Of a stretch of DNA of 64,000 nucleotides, positions 1 to 11,891 are shown in pieces (within the stretch, counting starts at the first letter, position 1; each line of letters begins with the position of its first letter). The notes beneath the pieces are model-generated. The model saw nothing but the letters and a program-made list of their open reading frames with translations, did not search any database and was not told the DNA's origin. Source of the stretch: Palaemon carinicauda (lineage: Eukaryota; Arthropoda; Malacostraca; Decapoda; Palaemonidae); NCBI RefSeq assembly GCF_036898095.1, contig NC_090763.1, positions 52,644,043-52,708,042 on the forward strand, written 5' to 3'. The position numbers and the translations under genes were made by a program.

Positions 1-295
1 GCTGCTACCTCCGCAGTCATCTAAGGCATCAGAGGAAGCAGCAGGGCCTACCGGAACTGCGTCACAATCGCTCGCCATTCATTCCTATTTCTAGCACATT
101 CTCTTGCCTCTCTCACATCTATCCTCCTATCACCCAGAGCTTTCTTCACTCAATCCATCCATCCAAACCTTGGCCTTCCTCTTGTACTTCTCCCATCAAC
201 TCTTGCATTCATCACCTTCTTTAGCAGACAGCCATTTTCCATTCTCTCAACATGGCCAAACCACCTCAACACATTCATATCCACTATAGGTTAAT
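1..295 (-). mobile_element. LINE 3' end, including the end of the RT ORF
   Basis: On the minus strand this reads as the C-terminal tail of a non-LTR reverse transcriptase. A WFGHVERMENG-like segment is followed by a GRSTRGRPRFGW-like segment and an RNEWRAIVTQF ending, typical of arthropod LINEs. There is an in-frame stop within the block, so this copy is dead. The 3' UTR start (positions 1-100) matches the plus-strand copy at 21509-21610, so both belong to the same LINE family whose tails recur at 2.3, 21.5, 22.6, 33.2 and 55.7 kb. The window edge truncates it. Confidence 0.7.
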
Positions 296-515
296 CAAAA
301 ACACACTTTAGACTTTTTCGAGTACTGTACCTCAAAACTTGCCCCATAATAACTTCATACTTCGATTAATTACTTTTCCAGATACCGGTCACCATGTTAC
401 CAAATTTATGGCAGATTTTCCATGCATAGGTACTCAACAAATACTGTCAACAATATGACTCAAGATACATCCTAGGAGTATTAATTACCCAAGAGGAAAT
501 TTACGGAACACATAC

Positions 516-717
516 CTTCAGGTCTGTCCGTGGAGTGGTCGACCAGAGTGGGCTTACATATTGCCAACAAGTCAATATCATCTAATCCTCCCTCCAGAGA
601 AGTGTGTAAACCCCTAGGAGAATTACCTAAAGCAGTTACCAAACCATTATCTGACGATTCTACCGATTTCTCTCTGTTAAGTTGCTCCATTAAACATCTA
701 GCTGGTGTACGATGTGC
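516..717 (-). CDS. MELK: MELK predicted exon 8 (linker region)
   Basis: A 202-nt open segment. It begins after a strong acceptor (a T-rich tract ending in CAG at 718-720) and ends at a donor reading G|GTATGT. Its frame follows phase 0 from the exon at 4674-4868 and ends in phase 1. It encodes about 67 residues starting AHRTPARCLMEQLN and ending STDRPEG, with no recognised domain. The low-complexity, Ser- and acid-rich character suits the disordered linker between the UBA-like part and the KA1 domain of MELK. The support is splice-site context, open frame and position only, and it could be a chance ORF. A transcript would settle it. Confidence 0.55.
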
Positions 718-942
718 CTGAAAAAAGTACCATTGTAAATACCTGGAACAGTTACATCATTGCATAGATAAAAATAAAGAAAAGTAGCTTGATTGGGATG
801 AAAATTAGTAAGATGAAAATGACGAATGAATGCTAGAAATGAGAAGATGAATGAACGAAAAATAAAGAGAATCATAAGCATTGAAATGATACACTGTAGA
901 TGCGTGTGGGAGAGCAAAGTAAACGTACTAAAGGGATTTAGG

Positions 943-1263
943 AAGGAATTGGGAAAAGGATTAAGGGATTTTGACGTAGGAAAAATCTATTTCTGGGCGG
1001 AAGACCCGTGCCGCCCAGTGAAATGCTCCTTAAGCACCATTTCTAGGGTATATAACTGCTATATATTACCAGAGAAAAAATTGCATGGGAATGCCAGGTT
1101 GAACCCAGCTCGCTCACCTGTATAAGGTGTCGATATAATACTGGGGCGTGATAAATCACAACCAGAGGCCTCGCACCATTTAGATATCTCCTGTCAAAAT
1201 CTCTGAACAGCGAGGTGCCGTTCAACATCGTACTACTACTAGGAATTGGGAAAAGGATTAAGG
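943..1263. mobile_element. Dispersed repeat copy with 22-23-bp target duplication
   Basis: A block of about 275 bp (about 966-1240) is flanked by direct repeats reading AGGAATTGGGAAAAGGATTA at 943-962 and again at 1241-1260, which looks like a target-site duplication. The interior matches 5112-5390 closely (start GATTTTGACG(T/A)AGGAAAAAT, then a shared GCCGCCCAGTGAAATGCTCC block, end in CTACTACT or CTACTACC). I find no long coding potential. It may be a SINE-like or truncated retroelement; class unknown. Confidence 0.6.
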
Positions 1264-1325
1264 ATATAATAATAAGTGAAGGACAATAATAATGTGAAGG
1301 AGATATCATACTAATATGCACGATA

Positions 1326-1711
1326 GGTTATATCAGTGAGGTAATTCTGTGAAAGTGAATGGCCATATCAGTGGGATGATATCGTGAAAGTGAAAGGTCA
1401 TATCAGTGGGACGATATCGTGAAAGTGAAAGGTCATATCAGTGGGACGATATCGTGAAAGTGAAAGGTCATATCAGTGGGACGATATCGTGAAAGTGAAA
1501 GGTCATATCAGTGGGACGATATCGTGAAAGTGAAAGGTCATATCAGTGGGACGATATCGTGAAAGTGAAAGGTCATATCAGTGGGACGATATCGTGAAAG
1601 TGAAAGGTCATATCAGTGGGACGATATCGTGAAAGTGAAAGGTCATATCAGTGGGACGATATCGTGAAAGTGAAAGGTCATATCAGTGGGACGATATCGT
1701 GAAAGTGAATA
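1326..1711. repeat. 35-bp minisatellite, about 11 copies
   Basis: Near-identical 35-bp units start at CATATCAGTGGGACGATATC. The period was measured between successive units at 1364, 1399 and 1434. Each unit carries a GATATC palindrome, and the internal units are practically identical, which suggests recent expansion or active homogenisation. The first two units (from 1329) are more diverged. It lies in the MELK intron between predicted exon 8 and exon 7. Confidence 0.9.
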
Positions 1712-2324
1712 TAGGTTGACAACGGACTATGCAGATTTGATCTGCTCATTTGAATGTAAATAATGGATTAGATTATAATTTCTCTGTTTTTAATTATAAA
1801 CACGATACTAAAATGTGATTATTACATGCATTATTATTGGGTACAGTTAAGTGAAACGCCAGTTTAATCAAAATCCGGTTTATTTCAAATATAGCAGTAC
1901 CCTGTAATTTTTTACCACCGTAAATGGATACACACTGTAGGGAGAGCGCTAGGACCAGCTAGGTATAGAGATAGGTAGTGGCACACGGCACACCCAGTGT
2001 AAAGGAGTGCAGGCTATTTGAATCATTGCCCAATTTGAATTTTATCGCAATTTTTATGAGAAATTTTATTTAATACAGTAGTTATTGCATTGTTCTTGGC
2101 CATCCCAATACTGTTGCCAATTATTAGAAATAAAATTCTTAATGTGAGGTAAACAATCATCAGAAAGCAGTTTATTTGTGAATGTGGTTCGCTCTAAGAT
2201 AAAATAAAATAGAAAGATTTTGTAAGGTTAACTAACAAATTAAGTTGTTATAATTATTTTGCAATAGTATGAAATAAACTTAGTTATAACATTTATTAAT
2301 ATTTACATTCAACATTGAGTCCCT
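1712..2324. other. AT-rich intron, nothing recognised
   Basis: AT-rich sequence with no ORF, splice-bounded exon or repeat family that I recognise. Confidence 0.5.
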
Positions 2325-2441
2325 TGTTAGGCTGGGAGGAACATAAGAGAGTAGAGGTCCCCTTTTTGTTTTTGTTTCTTTGTTGATGTCGGCTACCCCC
2401 CAAAATTGGGGGAAGTGCCTGGGTATATGTATGTATGTATG
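2318..2441 (+). mobile_element. 5'-truncated LINE 3' tail with (TATG)n end
   Basis: This carries only the last 120 bp of the LINE 3' UTR seen in full at 21509-21814: the GTTAGGCTGGGAGGAAC block, the GATGTCGGCTACC block, and a terminal GTATGTATGTATGTA run. The flanks share TCAACAT, a possible short target duplication. Severe 5' truncation with a tail of simple repeats is what target-primed reverse transcription leaves. Confidence 0.75.
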
Positions 2442-4673
2442 TACAATCAACATCTTTTAAAATTACATGGCGTAGCCTACGTAGATGGCTGAGGATAGTC
2501 CCGCCAACAGCTGATTCGCCTGTTGTTGGTGATGTTGTTGAATGCGCATTTTAATAAACTGCTCGAGAGTTCGTTGAACTGTGCTCCTCTTTTCTTCAAG
2601 TATTACGTGACGTTGAAAACAGCCGACAAAAAAAAGAAATAAAAAATCGGTAATTGCTATTGTTAAAATACATCTTTAATTAATAATAGAAAAGCACAAA
2701 ATTTATTGAACGAAGTTCAGATACCATCAAAATCCAGGATTATTGCTTATTGTAGACATCTTTCAGTAAATAAACGTTAGGCCCCCAATTCTAGGTCTAC
2801 CATTGCACGATGATAGCTACAAATGGTGCCATTCTCTCAAGCAGATCAAACGAAGTCTCGCTGGATGAGCGAGTAGCAAGAGTTCACAGCCCGGGTAGGA
2901 AGAGTAATAGAGGTTACCAAAGCTCCTCCATCAACTAGGAAACAGAATGAGTACAGGGACATACACTCCAGTCCTGCCCAGCCATCAGGGTAGCCGGGGA
3001 GACCCAAGCTGTGAAGTATGTGACATGGAGCTGTAACTCTAGCCTTCAGGGTCGGAAGCCACATGGATGCCATCCACTGTCCCTGAAAGAGAGGTGGTGT
3101 CAAAAGGAGCCATTTCCTTATGGCTACAGCTGGCCTTCCTGGATATCTTCGACCTCTTTCACTTTCTCTCCTTCTCAGAATCAGAATTGGAGTCAGAGGA
3201 CAAAAAGCAATGCACATGCTTCCTCTTGACACTCAGCTCAGGCTCTGCAAGCAGGAGTCAAAATCTGAGCAACCAACCACGCCGATGCTTCCCCCGAGGG
3301 GAAGAACCACAAAACAGGAGCATGCCTTTCACCACTGGCATTACCACAGAAGACACTGGCACTGGGGAACAGGGACGAGAAGTAACCTTAGCTACCAGCT
3401 CCCTCGACAATGTCATAGGTCTACATGAAAGACCTAAGGATGCCCAAGATTTCCTTAGGTCTGCACAGAGACATGTGAAGAGCTTCCACTTCCGAAGGGG
3501 TGAGACGAACACTGGGGGAACTCTATACACCACCAGAACTTGAAAAGCCTGCAGATACAGATCCGATGGGTTCTTACTCCTGACGTATACTCCCAGAATA
3601 ACAAACCTGGGGCATATGCACAAAGGTTACAGCAGCAGATGCACCTACTGAAGAGAGGGAAGAAGCGAGACTTCGGTGTCTTCTTGGGCATTGCCAAGAA
3701 AGACACCAGGGAAGGCACAGCTTTTCTTCCCAGTCAAGGCGTACACCTGCAACTACATAGATAGTCACAACAGGCATTCAATACACAGATAACTGCGAAC
3801 AATCATGCAGTGTGTGGGGGTTCACCCTTTCACCTGGCAAGTACGTATCTCTTCACATCCATGACCACTAAAACCCAACATTCACTCCCTGAAAGAAAAA
3901 GAAAGTGAAAATGTTTGTTCAGAGAACATGCAGTATATTTGTATTTGTTTGCAGCCAAAAGCAAAATGGGGCTAGTCCTGCTCATGGGCAGCAGGGCTTC
4001 TAATGACTTCCACCTCGCACTAAAAACATCTCCCTATTCAAGGACAATGTTTGTACTTTGCGCAGGAGCAAATAAAATGAACTATTAAATGAACAACGAA
4101 ATGGATGAAAGCATGATTAAATGAAGGCAATTCTCTGAAAATAATCAACAAATCAAGAAATCTCCATGAGCTATGAACAAATCAGCAGGTACACAATAAG
4201 TGAGGTAGTTATAAGCTAGATACCTGAAAAACCATTAGTGCATGTTCTGGTTTTGTGGCTATTACCAAACAAAACAAAACAAAATTATAACAAAGCCTTA
4301 CATTAAATTTATGAAGTATATATCTAAAAAGCTCCAGAAATAAAATAGCTACACTTTTAATCATGTATATAAAACTGGCCACTTCAATTTATAATTGAAC
4401 TGGATTGGGTTTATGAAATTGGGCTAAATATCCAAGCATTGGTGGCTGTGAGTTACAAGTTAAAAGAGGTTTGCAGCAAAAAGGGAGAAAGGAAGGAGGA
4501 ACAGTGGTAAAGGAGGAGGATACAAAGCAAGTGCAGCTAAGGGTCGAAGGAACACTGCAGAGATCCTCAAGTAATGCCTACAGTGAACGGCAACACAAGA
4601 GGCGCACTGATGACACTTCCCACAATGGGGAAATGGCTTAGAAACTTGAACTTACAGCAACTACAATACTTAC
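2442..4673. other. MELK intron sequence; unclassified GC-richer block at 2846-3780
   Basis: The flanks are AT-rich. The block at about 2846-3780 is GC-richer and has moderately long open frames on both strands (158 codons at 3067-3543 plus; 121 codons at 3258-3623 minus). Neither shows a recognisable domain. The minus frame has an acidic Ser/Glu/Lys stretch like those in DIRS gag proteins, so it may be old gag debris; this is a weak inference. No splice-bounded exon was found. Confidence 0.35.
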
Positions 4674-4868
4674 TTGTATTTCACCAAGAGATGTTATTTT
4701 AGATATCAATCTAATAGGTCTTCCTTTCATTTTCTGACAAAGCAGTAAATAATATGTGGCCGTAAGGTAATCATAAGACCATTTAAAAACTGCTTGTCTT
4801 ACAGCAACTCGAGATTTCCCTTGGTGAACAGCAATTTCTGTAATGACATCTTCGTCGACACTGTTCAC
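4674..4868 (-). CDS. MELK: MELK exon 7 (UBA-like region)
   Basis: A 195-nt exon (65 codons, residues about 283-347), phase 0 at both ends. The acceptor is a long T tract ending in CAG, and the donor is CAA|GTAAGT. It encodes VNSVDEDVITEIAVHQGK, then a segment around YDYLTATYYLLLCQKMKGRP. In vertebrate MELK the equivalent segment reads DHLTATYLLLL...GKPVRL and forms the UBA-like autoregulatory module after the catalytic domain. The match to this diagnostic part supports MELK over other AMPK-related kinases. Confidence 0.9.
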
Positions 4869-5031
4869 CTGCAAAAAAAGAAAATAATTAATCAATGATA
4901 ATGCCAATTTACTAAAAGTTTGATAGTTAATTTATAAACTTTTCTCGAAGACCAATTGTAAGACTGGCCAGCATGACTGTATTTTGCAGAAAAAGCTATT
5001 TTTTCACGAGGGAAAAAAAATAATTAGGTAA

Positions 5032-5827
5032 ATGAACATTACAGTGTGTCCATTTATGTCTTGGAAAACCTAAAACTGAACTTGGCTAAATCATATGATC
5101 CCTATTCAAAAAAGGGATTTTGACGAAGGAAAAATCTATTTCTGGGCTCCTCCTGTGCCGCCCAGTGAAATGCTCCTTTAGCACCATTTCTAATGTATAT
5201 AACTGCTATATATTACCAGAGAAAAAATTGCAAAGGAATGCCAGGTTGAACCCAGCTCACTCGCCTATATAAGGTGTCGGTATAATATACTGGGGCGTGA
5301 TAATTCACAACCAGAGGCCTCGCACCATTTAGATATCTCCTCTTCAAAACCCCCGCCACAGCGAGGTGCCGTTCAACACTACTACCACCAACCCAACCCA
5401 CGCCAGTGACGTCACTCCTAATTTAGCACCGCTTTCGTTCACTTGTGAATTTTGTTTACAGTGTTTTGGTGAATTTTCTCATTTCTTTGTGCAGATGTCG
5501 GATTCCCTGGTCTCCCCATCTAAGTTAAGTACCAGATCTATGAGTTTTCAGCTTTTGGGGGTAGCATTGCCATTACTTTTAATTTTATTCGAGGTTTTTA
5601 TTTTCCTCTTGTCGGACCGCTCGCGGCTCCCTTGCAGGCTTGCTACCTCCTTCGCTCGTTCTTAACGTATTACAATTGGTCTTCCATACTGATTGTTTTT
5701 CGTTTCGAACCTTATTTTGGAGTTTTTCTCACCAATTACACCTCATATGAACATTACATAGTGTCCATTTATGTCTTGGAAAACCTAAAACAGAACTTGG
5801 CTAAATCATATGATCCCCATTCAAAAA
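5032..5827. mobile_element. Insert of about 635 bp between 81-bp direct repeats
   Basis: Positions 5032-5112 and 5747-5827 are the same 81-bp sequence with only about four differences, starting ATGAACATTACA and ending TTCAAAAA. Between them is a repeat whose first part (to 5390) matches the repeat at 966-1240. It continues with a TGACGTCA site near 5407 and a short frame starting MSDSLVSPSKLSTRSM at 5495, which could be the start of a gag-like ORF. The flanking repeats are unusually long for a target duplication. Confidence 0.6.
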
Positions 5828-5869
5828 TGTAAATTATACAGTTATAGATGAAGAAAGAACTATGTAAAA

Positions 5870-6010
5870 TGACAACTTTGGAAGTAATTTGAATTTTTCC
5901 TAAAGATACAAACCTGATAGACGAGCCACTGGACTTTTAGTGAGGGTTAACCACCCACCTGCTAGTTAGCAGGGGGTGGGGGCAGTAGTTACCCAGCTCA
6001 GTCATACACA
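5870..6010. repeat. Left ITR of the decayed family A DIRS
   Basis: The sequence TTTGAATTTTTCCTAAAGAT and the following GAGCCACTGGAC...GGGTTAACCACCC block align with the left ITR at 40841-41000. They are inverted and decayed relative to the right end at about 12845-12999. Confidence 0.6.
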
Positions 6011-6062
6011 CCTGGGCTGTAAACCCCACTTTGCAAGGGGTACTGGTGCTGCCGGGCCAATT

Positions 6063-6175
6063 TCTATACATAGCTAGAGGTTTGTATCGTTAGGAAAATG
6101 CAAATTAGTTCCAAATTTGTCATTTGTTCCATCATTAATACAAACCAATACTATCTATAGGAGATGACTTACCCT
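6063..6175. repeat. Internal complementary region (joined inverted ends)
   Basis: The first half is the reverse complement of the left terminus (GTTTGTATCGTTAGGAAAAT then CAAATTAGTTCCAAAT). The second half, starting TTGTCATTTGTTCC, is the reverse complement of the right terminus region ending GGAACAAAT. The same two-part structure occurs at 41095-41205. DIRS elements use such a region to copy their circular form. Confidence 0.65.
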
Positions 6176-6802
6176 TTATGAGGGTGGAAGTCCGTGCCAA
6201 CTGGCTTTTTCATTTTGACCCGGGGTTTTCACCTTTGTGTGTTTTGCACATAATTGGTGAAACCCTACACCTCGCTAGAACTGTGCTATGCATGGTCCGT
6301 GGCCTACACAAGCGGTGTGCTTGTGATACTAGCACTGTGATTAGTCCAGATAAGAGCTCTCCAAGTCATCAGTGTCTTCCGAAGGTACCGTGGACATTAC
6401 CCAATCCCACCTCGCCAGGAGGTATGGGGACGTAATGAGTATATCTATCTACAGCAGGTTACACAAGGGAAATGGTTTTACCTGCACACAGTGAAGGTCA
6501 GCTTTGTAGAGTACCATAGGTGCTGCTAATTCCATTGGGTGGAAGATGAAAGAAAGAGAGTCACTCTCTGTCATTCATCACAGACTTAACCATGGTTAAA
6601 CTCTACCTTCCCACATCTGCTACTTGTCCATCAAGGAGCCTGAGGTATTAACACCATTTATTTTGTAGCCACCAAAGTATCCATGGAGAACGTCTCTTAT
6701 GTTCCTGTGGGCCACGTCTTGCCAGGAGTGGGCGGTGATGGTCATTTGATGCTTCTACACGCCCGCTAACAAGGCCTGTATCACAGAGTAGTCTTATAAA
6801 CG

Positions 6803-7684
6803 TTAAGAGCGTATTCCTGCCCCCAACGTTATAAATTCTTGGTCTCTCCTATGGGGAAAAGGGTAAGGATTCAATGCTTGGTCTATGACCTTGCAAATCC
6901 TTGTGATCCTTTTCTTGATTTTCGCTGCGCTGACGAAGAGTGCCGACACTCGGGGACGCGCTCTTATAGTTTCCTTGAGGTAGGGCCTCCAGTTTCTCTT
7001 TGGCATAGTAACCGTTGATGTGGATCATTGGTCATGCTGCGAAGGAATCCAGACAAAAGGGTTCAGATTCTGGGATCTGAGCTGCCAGAAACGAGGTTAA
7101 GCATTATTTGGCCCATCGTCGTGAGAGCCATTAAGGACGTCCCATGGGGTTCAAGACTCACTTGGCCGCCAACACGAGGGGTAGACCTGTCATTGAGGCC
7201 AAGTGTACGTCAGCTGCTTAGAGTCCTGGAGGTTGAGCATTATTTGGCCCATCGTCGTAAGAGCCATTAAGGGCGTCTCTTGGGGTTCACAACTCTCTTG
7301 GCCGAAGCCAACACGAGGGGGAGACCTGTCATTGAGGTCAAGTGTACGTCAGCTGCTTGGAGTCCTGGATCGAGTCTCCTTTCTGACTAAGGGTCTGTAG
7401 GAAGTGTATGAGAAGGGGCAATGCTTATGTGGAGGAAAGGTTAATTTCTTTCAGTCTGAAGGTGAGGCTCAAGGACTAGCAGTGACCTTTCACTGCCGAG
7501 ACCGAGAGAAGCTTTCCTCCCGAAAAAAACCTATAAACTCTCCTAAAGCTGGCATAGTGGTATCGAGGGGAGGGATACACCTTCCATGATACCAACTTAC
7601 AGTCCACTTAGCCTGGATGGCCGAAGCCGAAGATCTACACAGGTATCCAGACAGCCTCTTCGCAACCTGTAGCGGATGAGACAC
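6803..7684 (-). pseudogene. Tyrosine recombinase remnants of the family A DIRS
   Basis: Two minus-strand segments are recognisable. 7490-7684 encodes VAKRLSGYLCRSSASAIQAK followed by WTVSWYHGRCIPPLDTTMP, the N-terminal core-binding part (compare the related copy at 28207-28440). 6803-7006 encodes RPRVSALFVSAAKIKKRI, the segment before the catalytic half. The His-x-x-Arg and Tyr motifs are not recognisable, and frames are broken between the segments. Not functional. Confidence 0.6.
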
Positions 7685-9245
7685 AGAGGGGAGGACCTGG
7701 ATAATCTCCAGGCGTATTTCGCAATGAAGATACGGCTTTCTGAAAGATGTTCACATATGGCAGTTACAGTCGCTGAAGGGGTTTTTTCGGGATCTCCATA
7801 GTGAGTTGCAGATGAGTCAACTGGGCGGGACGAGTCTGATTGCCTGTTTCCAAAGATCAAGGTCAAGGGATTAGGATCTCTAAGGATCTACGTCACTAGG
7901 GGAAACGAGTCTTCTAACGAGAAAAGACTGCTGGAACAGTGAGAAGGAAGAAGGGGGTTAAAAACCCCATGAGGTTATGACTCCTGATGCAGGTAAGAAA
8001 GGCTGAGAAGAGGATCCATGGAATTGGCCTAAGAACTATGAAAGAGATCCAACAAATTCTTGAACTTGTGGAGAAAGGGGAAACAAAAAACCCCAAAGGA
8101 TTACGTTTACAAGATTCATTCCGAGTCATCAGTGAGGAGGCAGAGGCGATTGGTCGGAAGACATCTATTGCGGCAACTGCTGAGTTGAACTGTGTTCTAC
8201 CTGCCTTGTGATGGCGTATAGGAGGGGGCATGTGCAAATAAGGAACCTCGTTCATTCAATGAAGATGCCAACTTGTAAAGTAACCATGTACCAAAAGGAA
8301 GAGACAGGGAGCAGAAGAGGCGACCTAGTCTCTACTACTAGCCCACTAGTAATAGTAGAAGTGATAACAGTCAAGATCATGGTGCGATGAATGTTTGAGG
8401 GTGCAGACAAGAACTGGCGAGCCCATGGATGCCTCAAGAAACCAATAGCATGGTACTTGGGTGAACAAAAAGTTCTCAGTGGCAAGAAAGGTATTAAGCA
8501 TTTGTGCTTTACCTGTCTTAACGAAGGTGAGAGCTGGATTAGGTTCCAGGAGGGGAATGTGTGCTAAACTCCTTCAACTGCAAGCCATGGTAAGCGCTAC
8601 TCGAGAAGTGCAACTTGCAGAAAAATGAAGGTTCCCTGGGTCCCCTATTGAAGATCTGTGTCACCTACAAGAGAAGTATCGCTTAGAAACTTTATGAGTG
8701 ATCAAGGAAGCCATAGCAGTAGAACGCTTTGCGTAAGACGCAGAGAGCAAGAGAGTCTCGCTAGGAAGAGCAGAGTACAGTACATGCTTGAAGTGAGGAT
8801 CACAGCCATAAGAGATCTGCGATTCTTCCCAGAGACGATCTCCGAAGAAAGAAGTAGGAGAAAATCTCCCCCCCCCAAGGGATAAGGCATCCAAGATTTT
8901 CCGCTGGACGTCGATGATTCTACCCGCTACCAGGAAGCTATCGGAGGTTGCTGGAACCCAGGAACCTGGAAGGTAACTGAATGGCGGTCGCACGTTAACA
9001 GGAGATGGCAAACTGACGGGCAACGAGGTGATAGTGAATGCCAAGGAACTGACAAATGACGGGCAGCTGGAGATCGTCGAGAAGGCGGCGAAACGCCGAG
9101 CAGCTGGTAAAGCGCCAAGCAGCAAACGAACGACAAGCCGCTGGCGAACGAAGAGCTACTGGCAAACAACGAGCCGCTGGCGGACGAGCAGCTGACGGAC
9201 AACGAGAAGCTGATGGTCAACAAGCAGTTGGTTGCCAACAGTATC

Positions 9246-9287
9246 TGGTATTCCCAGGCGGTCACCCATCCAGGTACTGATCGGAGA
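9246..9287 (-). ncRNA. Short 5S rRNA-derived fragment inside DIRS DNA
   Basis: The plus strand reads GGTATTCCCAGGCGGTCACC followed by CATCCAGGTACTGATCGG, the reverse complement of the 3' third of eukaryotic 5S rRNA. Only about 40 nt are present, so it is not a gene. It lies on the sense strand of the decayed DIRS. A much longer 5S-like segment is found in the related copy at 43736-43833. Confidence 0.7.
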
Positions 9288-11891
9288 ATGACGAGCAGCT
9301 GATGAACCATGAACAGCTGGCAAGTGACGAGCAGTCGGAGAGTGAAGAGTGAGTGGTGAATGTAGCAAAGCTGGCGAACAGGAAGTCAAAGGAGAGTCCA
9401 AATAACCAGGCGAGTGTCAAGAAACACTTAGGCTGTCGATGATGATCTCACAATGGCGAGAGAACGAGGCGAGTCACAAAGTGAATAGAGAAGCTCTCTA
9501 AAAGGACAATCTAGGCAAGGGTTGAGACGAGAGGAGAAAGTCACGGTGACGAGTGACAAACAAGCGAAGCAGGATAAGACAATGACCTGAAGGCGAACCG
9601 TGAGCAGCTAATGAGTGACAAGCACGAGCCTGACAGAAGTGAGATAAATACTGGCGATCTCACGAGGTGTGAAGGTCACGAGACGATGAGTGACGATCGT
9701 CCGAGACGAATGACGAGCAGGTGGCGAGAGACTAACAGCTGACTAGTGACCAGAGCCCGAAGGAGCGGCACAACAGTCCTTGACAGGGTTGAAGAGACAC
9801 CTCATTACCGTGGGGGGGGGGACATCTAGGGTGGCAAGGAGTAATAAATTCCGAAGTCTGACAAAACCCCGGAAGGGAACGTCTGTGCAGTACCTCCAGA
9901 GACTGAACCTGTCCGACTGAGTCAGAAGAGAAAAACATAGGTTTCTCGAAGAATGGTCTCTAGGGGGGTTCTCACTCGCGAGCGAGTGAGGAGACCACCC
10001 GCAGAAGAGACTCGCCTCGGAATTTGCTCCATCCCCAACAGATGGGTCGGCTCAGCATGGGGGAGAGCATAGTCTTTGGCGACAAAACTTCAACTGATGC
10101 GATAAGATGTAGCAGTCAGCAATTCTCCCCGAAAGCAGAAAGGTTGCTAGACAGAAGCTGATGAAGGGAGGTTCTCCCTTGGAAGAGAGAGCAGCCCAAC
10201 ACCCGGGGAGGTTACTTCTCCCTCAGAAGGGAAAGTTGTCCAACCCATGAAGGCAAACCTACAGGCAGCACTATCTAATTCCCGTCAACAAGCATTGTTC
10301 AAGTTGAAGGTCTGCATCGAGCGCTACCCGTGAAACATAGCCGAAGCTGGTTTCTGGGTTCACCCCAAAGTGATCACCGGACTAGAACACCGGAAGGAGC
10401 CCAGAATGCTACTGCTTTCGTTCCTACGCCCTCTTGCAAGGGACCTCATCTTCATAAAAGAAAGGTCAAAGTCAGCGAGCTGATCTGGAGCTGCCACAAG
10501 CGCATTTAAACAGGACTGTGACGGCATAGGGGACAAAGATTCCACAACAATGAACGGCTCTCCTCTTCTATGTCGGCTGTCTTAGCCGAACAAAGAAGTA
10601 CAGCATTGCTAGCTGAGGATTATAAAAAAATTATGAAAGAATAACTCACTCAGGAGGAGCACCTAATCCGCAGATAGGAGAGGAGTCTCCCAAGAGAACA
10701 GAAACATATTAAAGACTGCGCACTCCCTTCGCCTGCTGAGATTGTTGGGGGAAGGAGAGCAGCAGCGTTAAAAAAATAAAATCTATAATTAATCAATTCC
10801 GCCGACAAAACTTAATATTTGCGAGAACCACTCAACTCTCCGGAGGAAAGGGGGTTCCTAGAGGGTGAGCGGACAAGATTAAAGGTTATGCACTCCCTCC
10901 GCCAGCTAAGAATGGCCGTTGGCCCATTGCCGCAAGAAGAGTGTGCCATTGAGAGCTGAAAATATTAAATTACAAACAGTAATTATTTCAGCTTAATTAC
11001 TGAAGAAAACCATTCCGGAAAACAACCTAACCCGCGAACAGGGAAGGTGTTCCCTCGCAGAGGATCTGCCGGCCGCCCATGAAACGAGGGAAAGCAACGA
11101 TGTCAACGAGAAAGAGCAAGACCGAAGTCAAGCTCTGTGAAGGCCACAAGCAGTTTTCCTACAAGAATTCGTAGGGAGGAGAGCAACATTAAAACCCGAA
11201 CAGAGAAGGAGCAACAAAATGATGACAACTCCCATGCAGCAAAGGCCGAGTCACTCGAAAGGCTACCAGCCTAGGAGTTATCTGTTGTCCAAGGGGGGAA
11301 GATCGCAAGAGAAGGTTCTCCGCCCTTGAGAAGCTGCCGTACTATGCTGTCACACAAACAGCAACACTCACTGTAAAGAAAGGCCTAAAGTATATATATA
11401 AACATTACAAGATAGCTTGCCCTGCTAGGTGCTAGTCCCAAGCCCGGATAAATAGGGAGGGTTAACGTCAGGAGGGGCATCTGGTTCTGAAAATCTCAAC
11501 CAAAACTCATGAAATGGAAGCCGTTGTAGATGAACTGATGACCGCTAGGGAGTACCCCGTAGGTGACGCGCAGATACATCGCCCTAACTCTGCGAGAAAT
11601 AGGCAAGGGCTACTAAAAGTGGGCGAATGCAGTTACAGAAGCGAGCCCCAAATTCTATTAGAAGTTACCGATATGGTGGAGAAGTGGAGAAGCGGAAAGT
11701 CCAGATTTTGTGTGCAGGAGACAAGATGGAAGGGAAATAAAACCAGAGATTGGAGCAGGGTATGAATTTTTTTATAGTGGATGTAGAACGTGATCGTAAG
11801 ATTCGTCCTCGTGAAGAGGAACGCCCCAAGGAGAGCGTTGAGACCTGCGGTCTCGTGACCGTGGGTGCCTTCTAGAAGAAGAGCACTTGGA

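Noticed and set aside
1326..1711. CRISPR-like regular array
   Set aside because: Units are contiguous 35-bp repeats without unique spacers, in a eukaryotic intron.
3067..3543. 158-codon plus-strand frame as a host gene
   Set aside because: No recognisable domain, comparable frames on the other strand, no splice-bounded structure consistent with a gene.
5366..5665. 99-codon frame with hydrophobic segments (FQLLGVALPLLLILFEVFIF) as a membrane protein gene
   Set aside because: It lies entirely within the repeat insert flanked by 81-bp duplications and crosses its non-coding leader.
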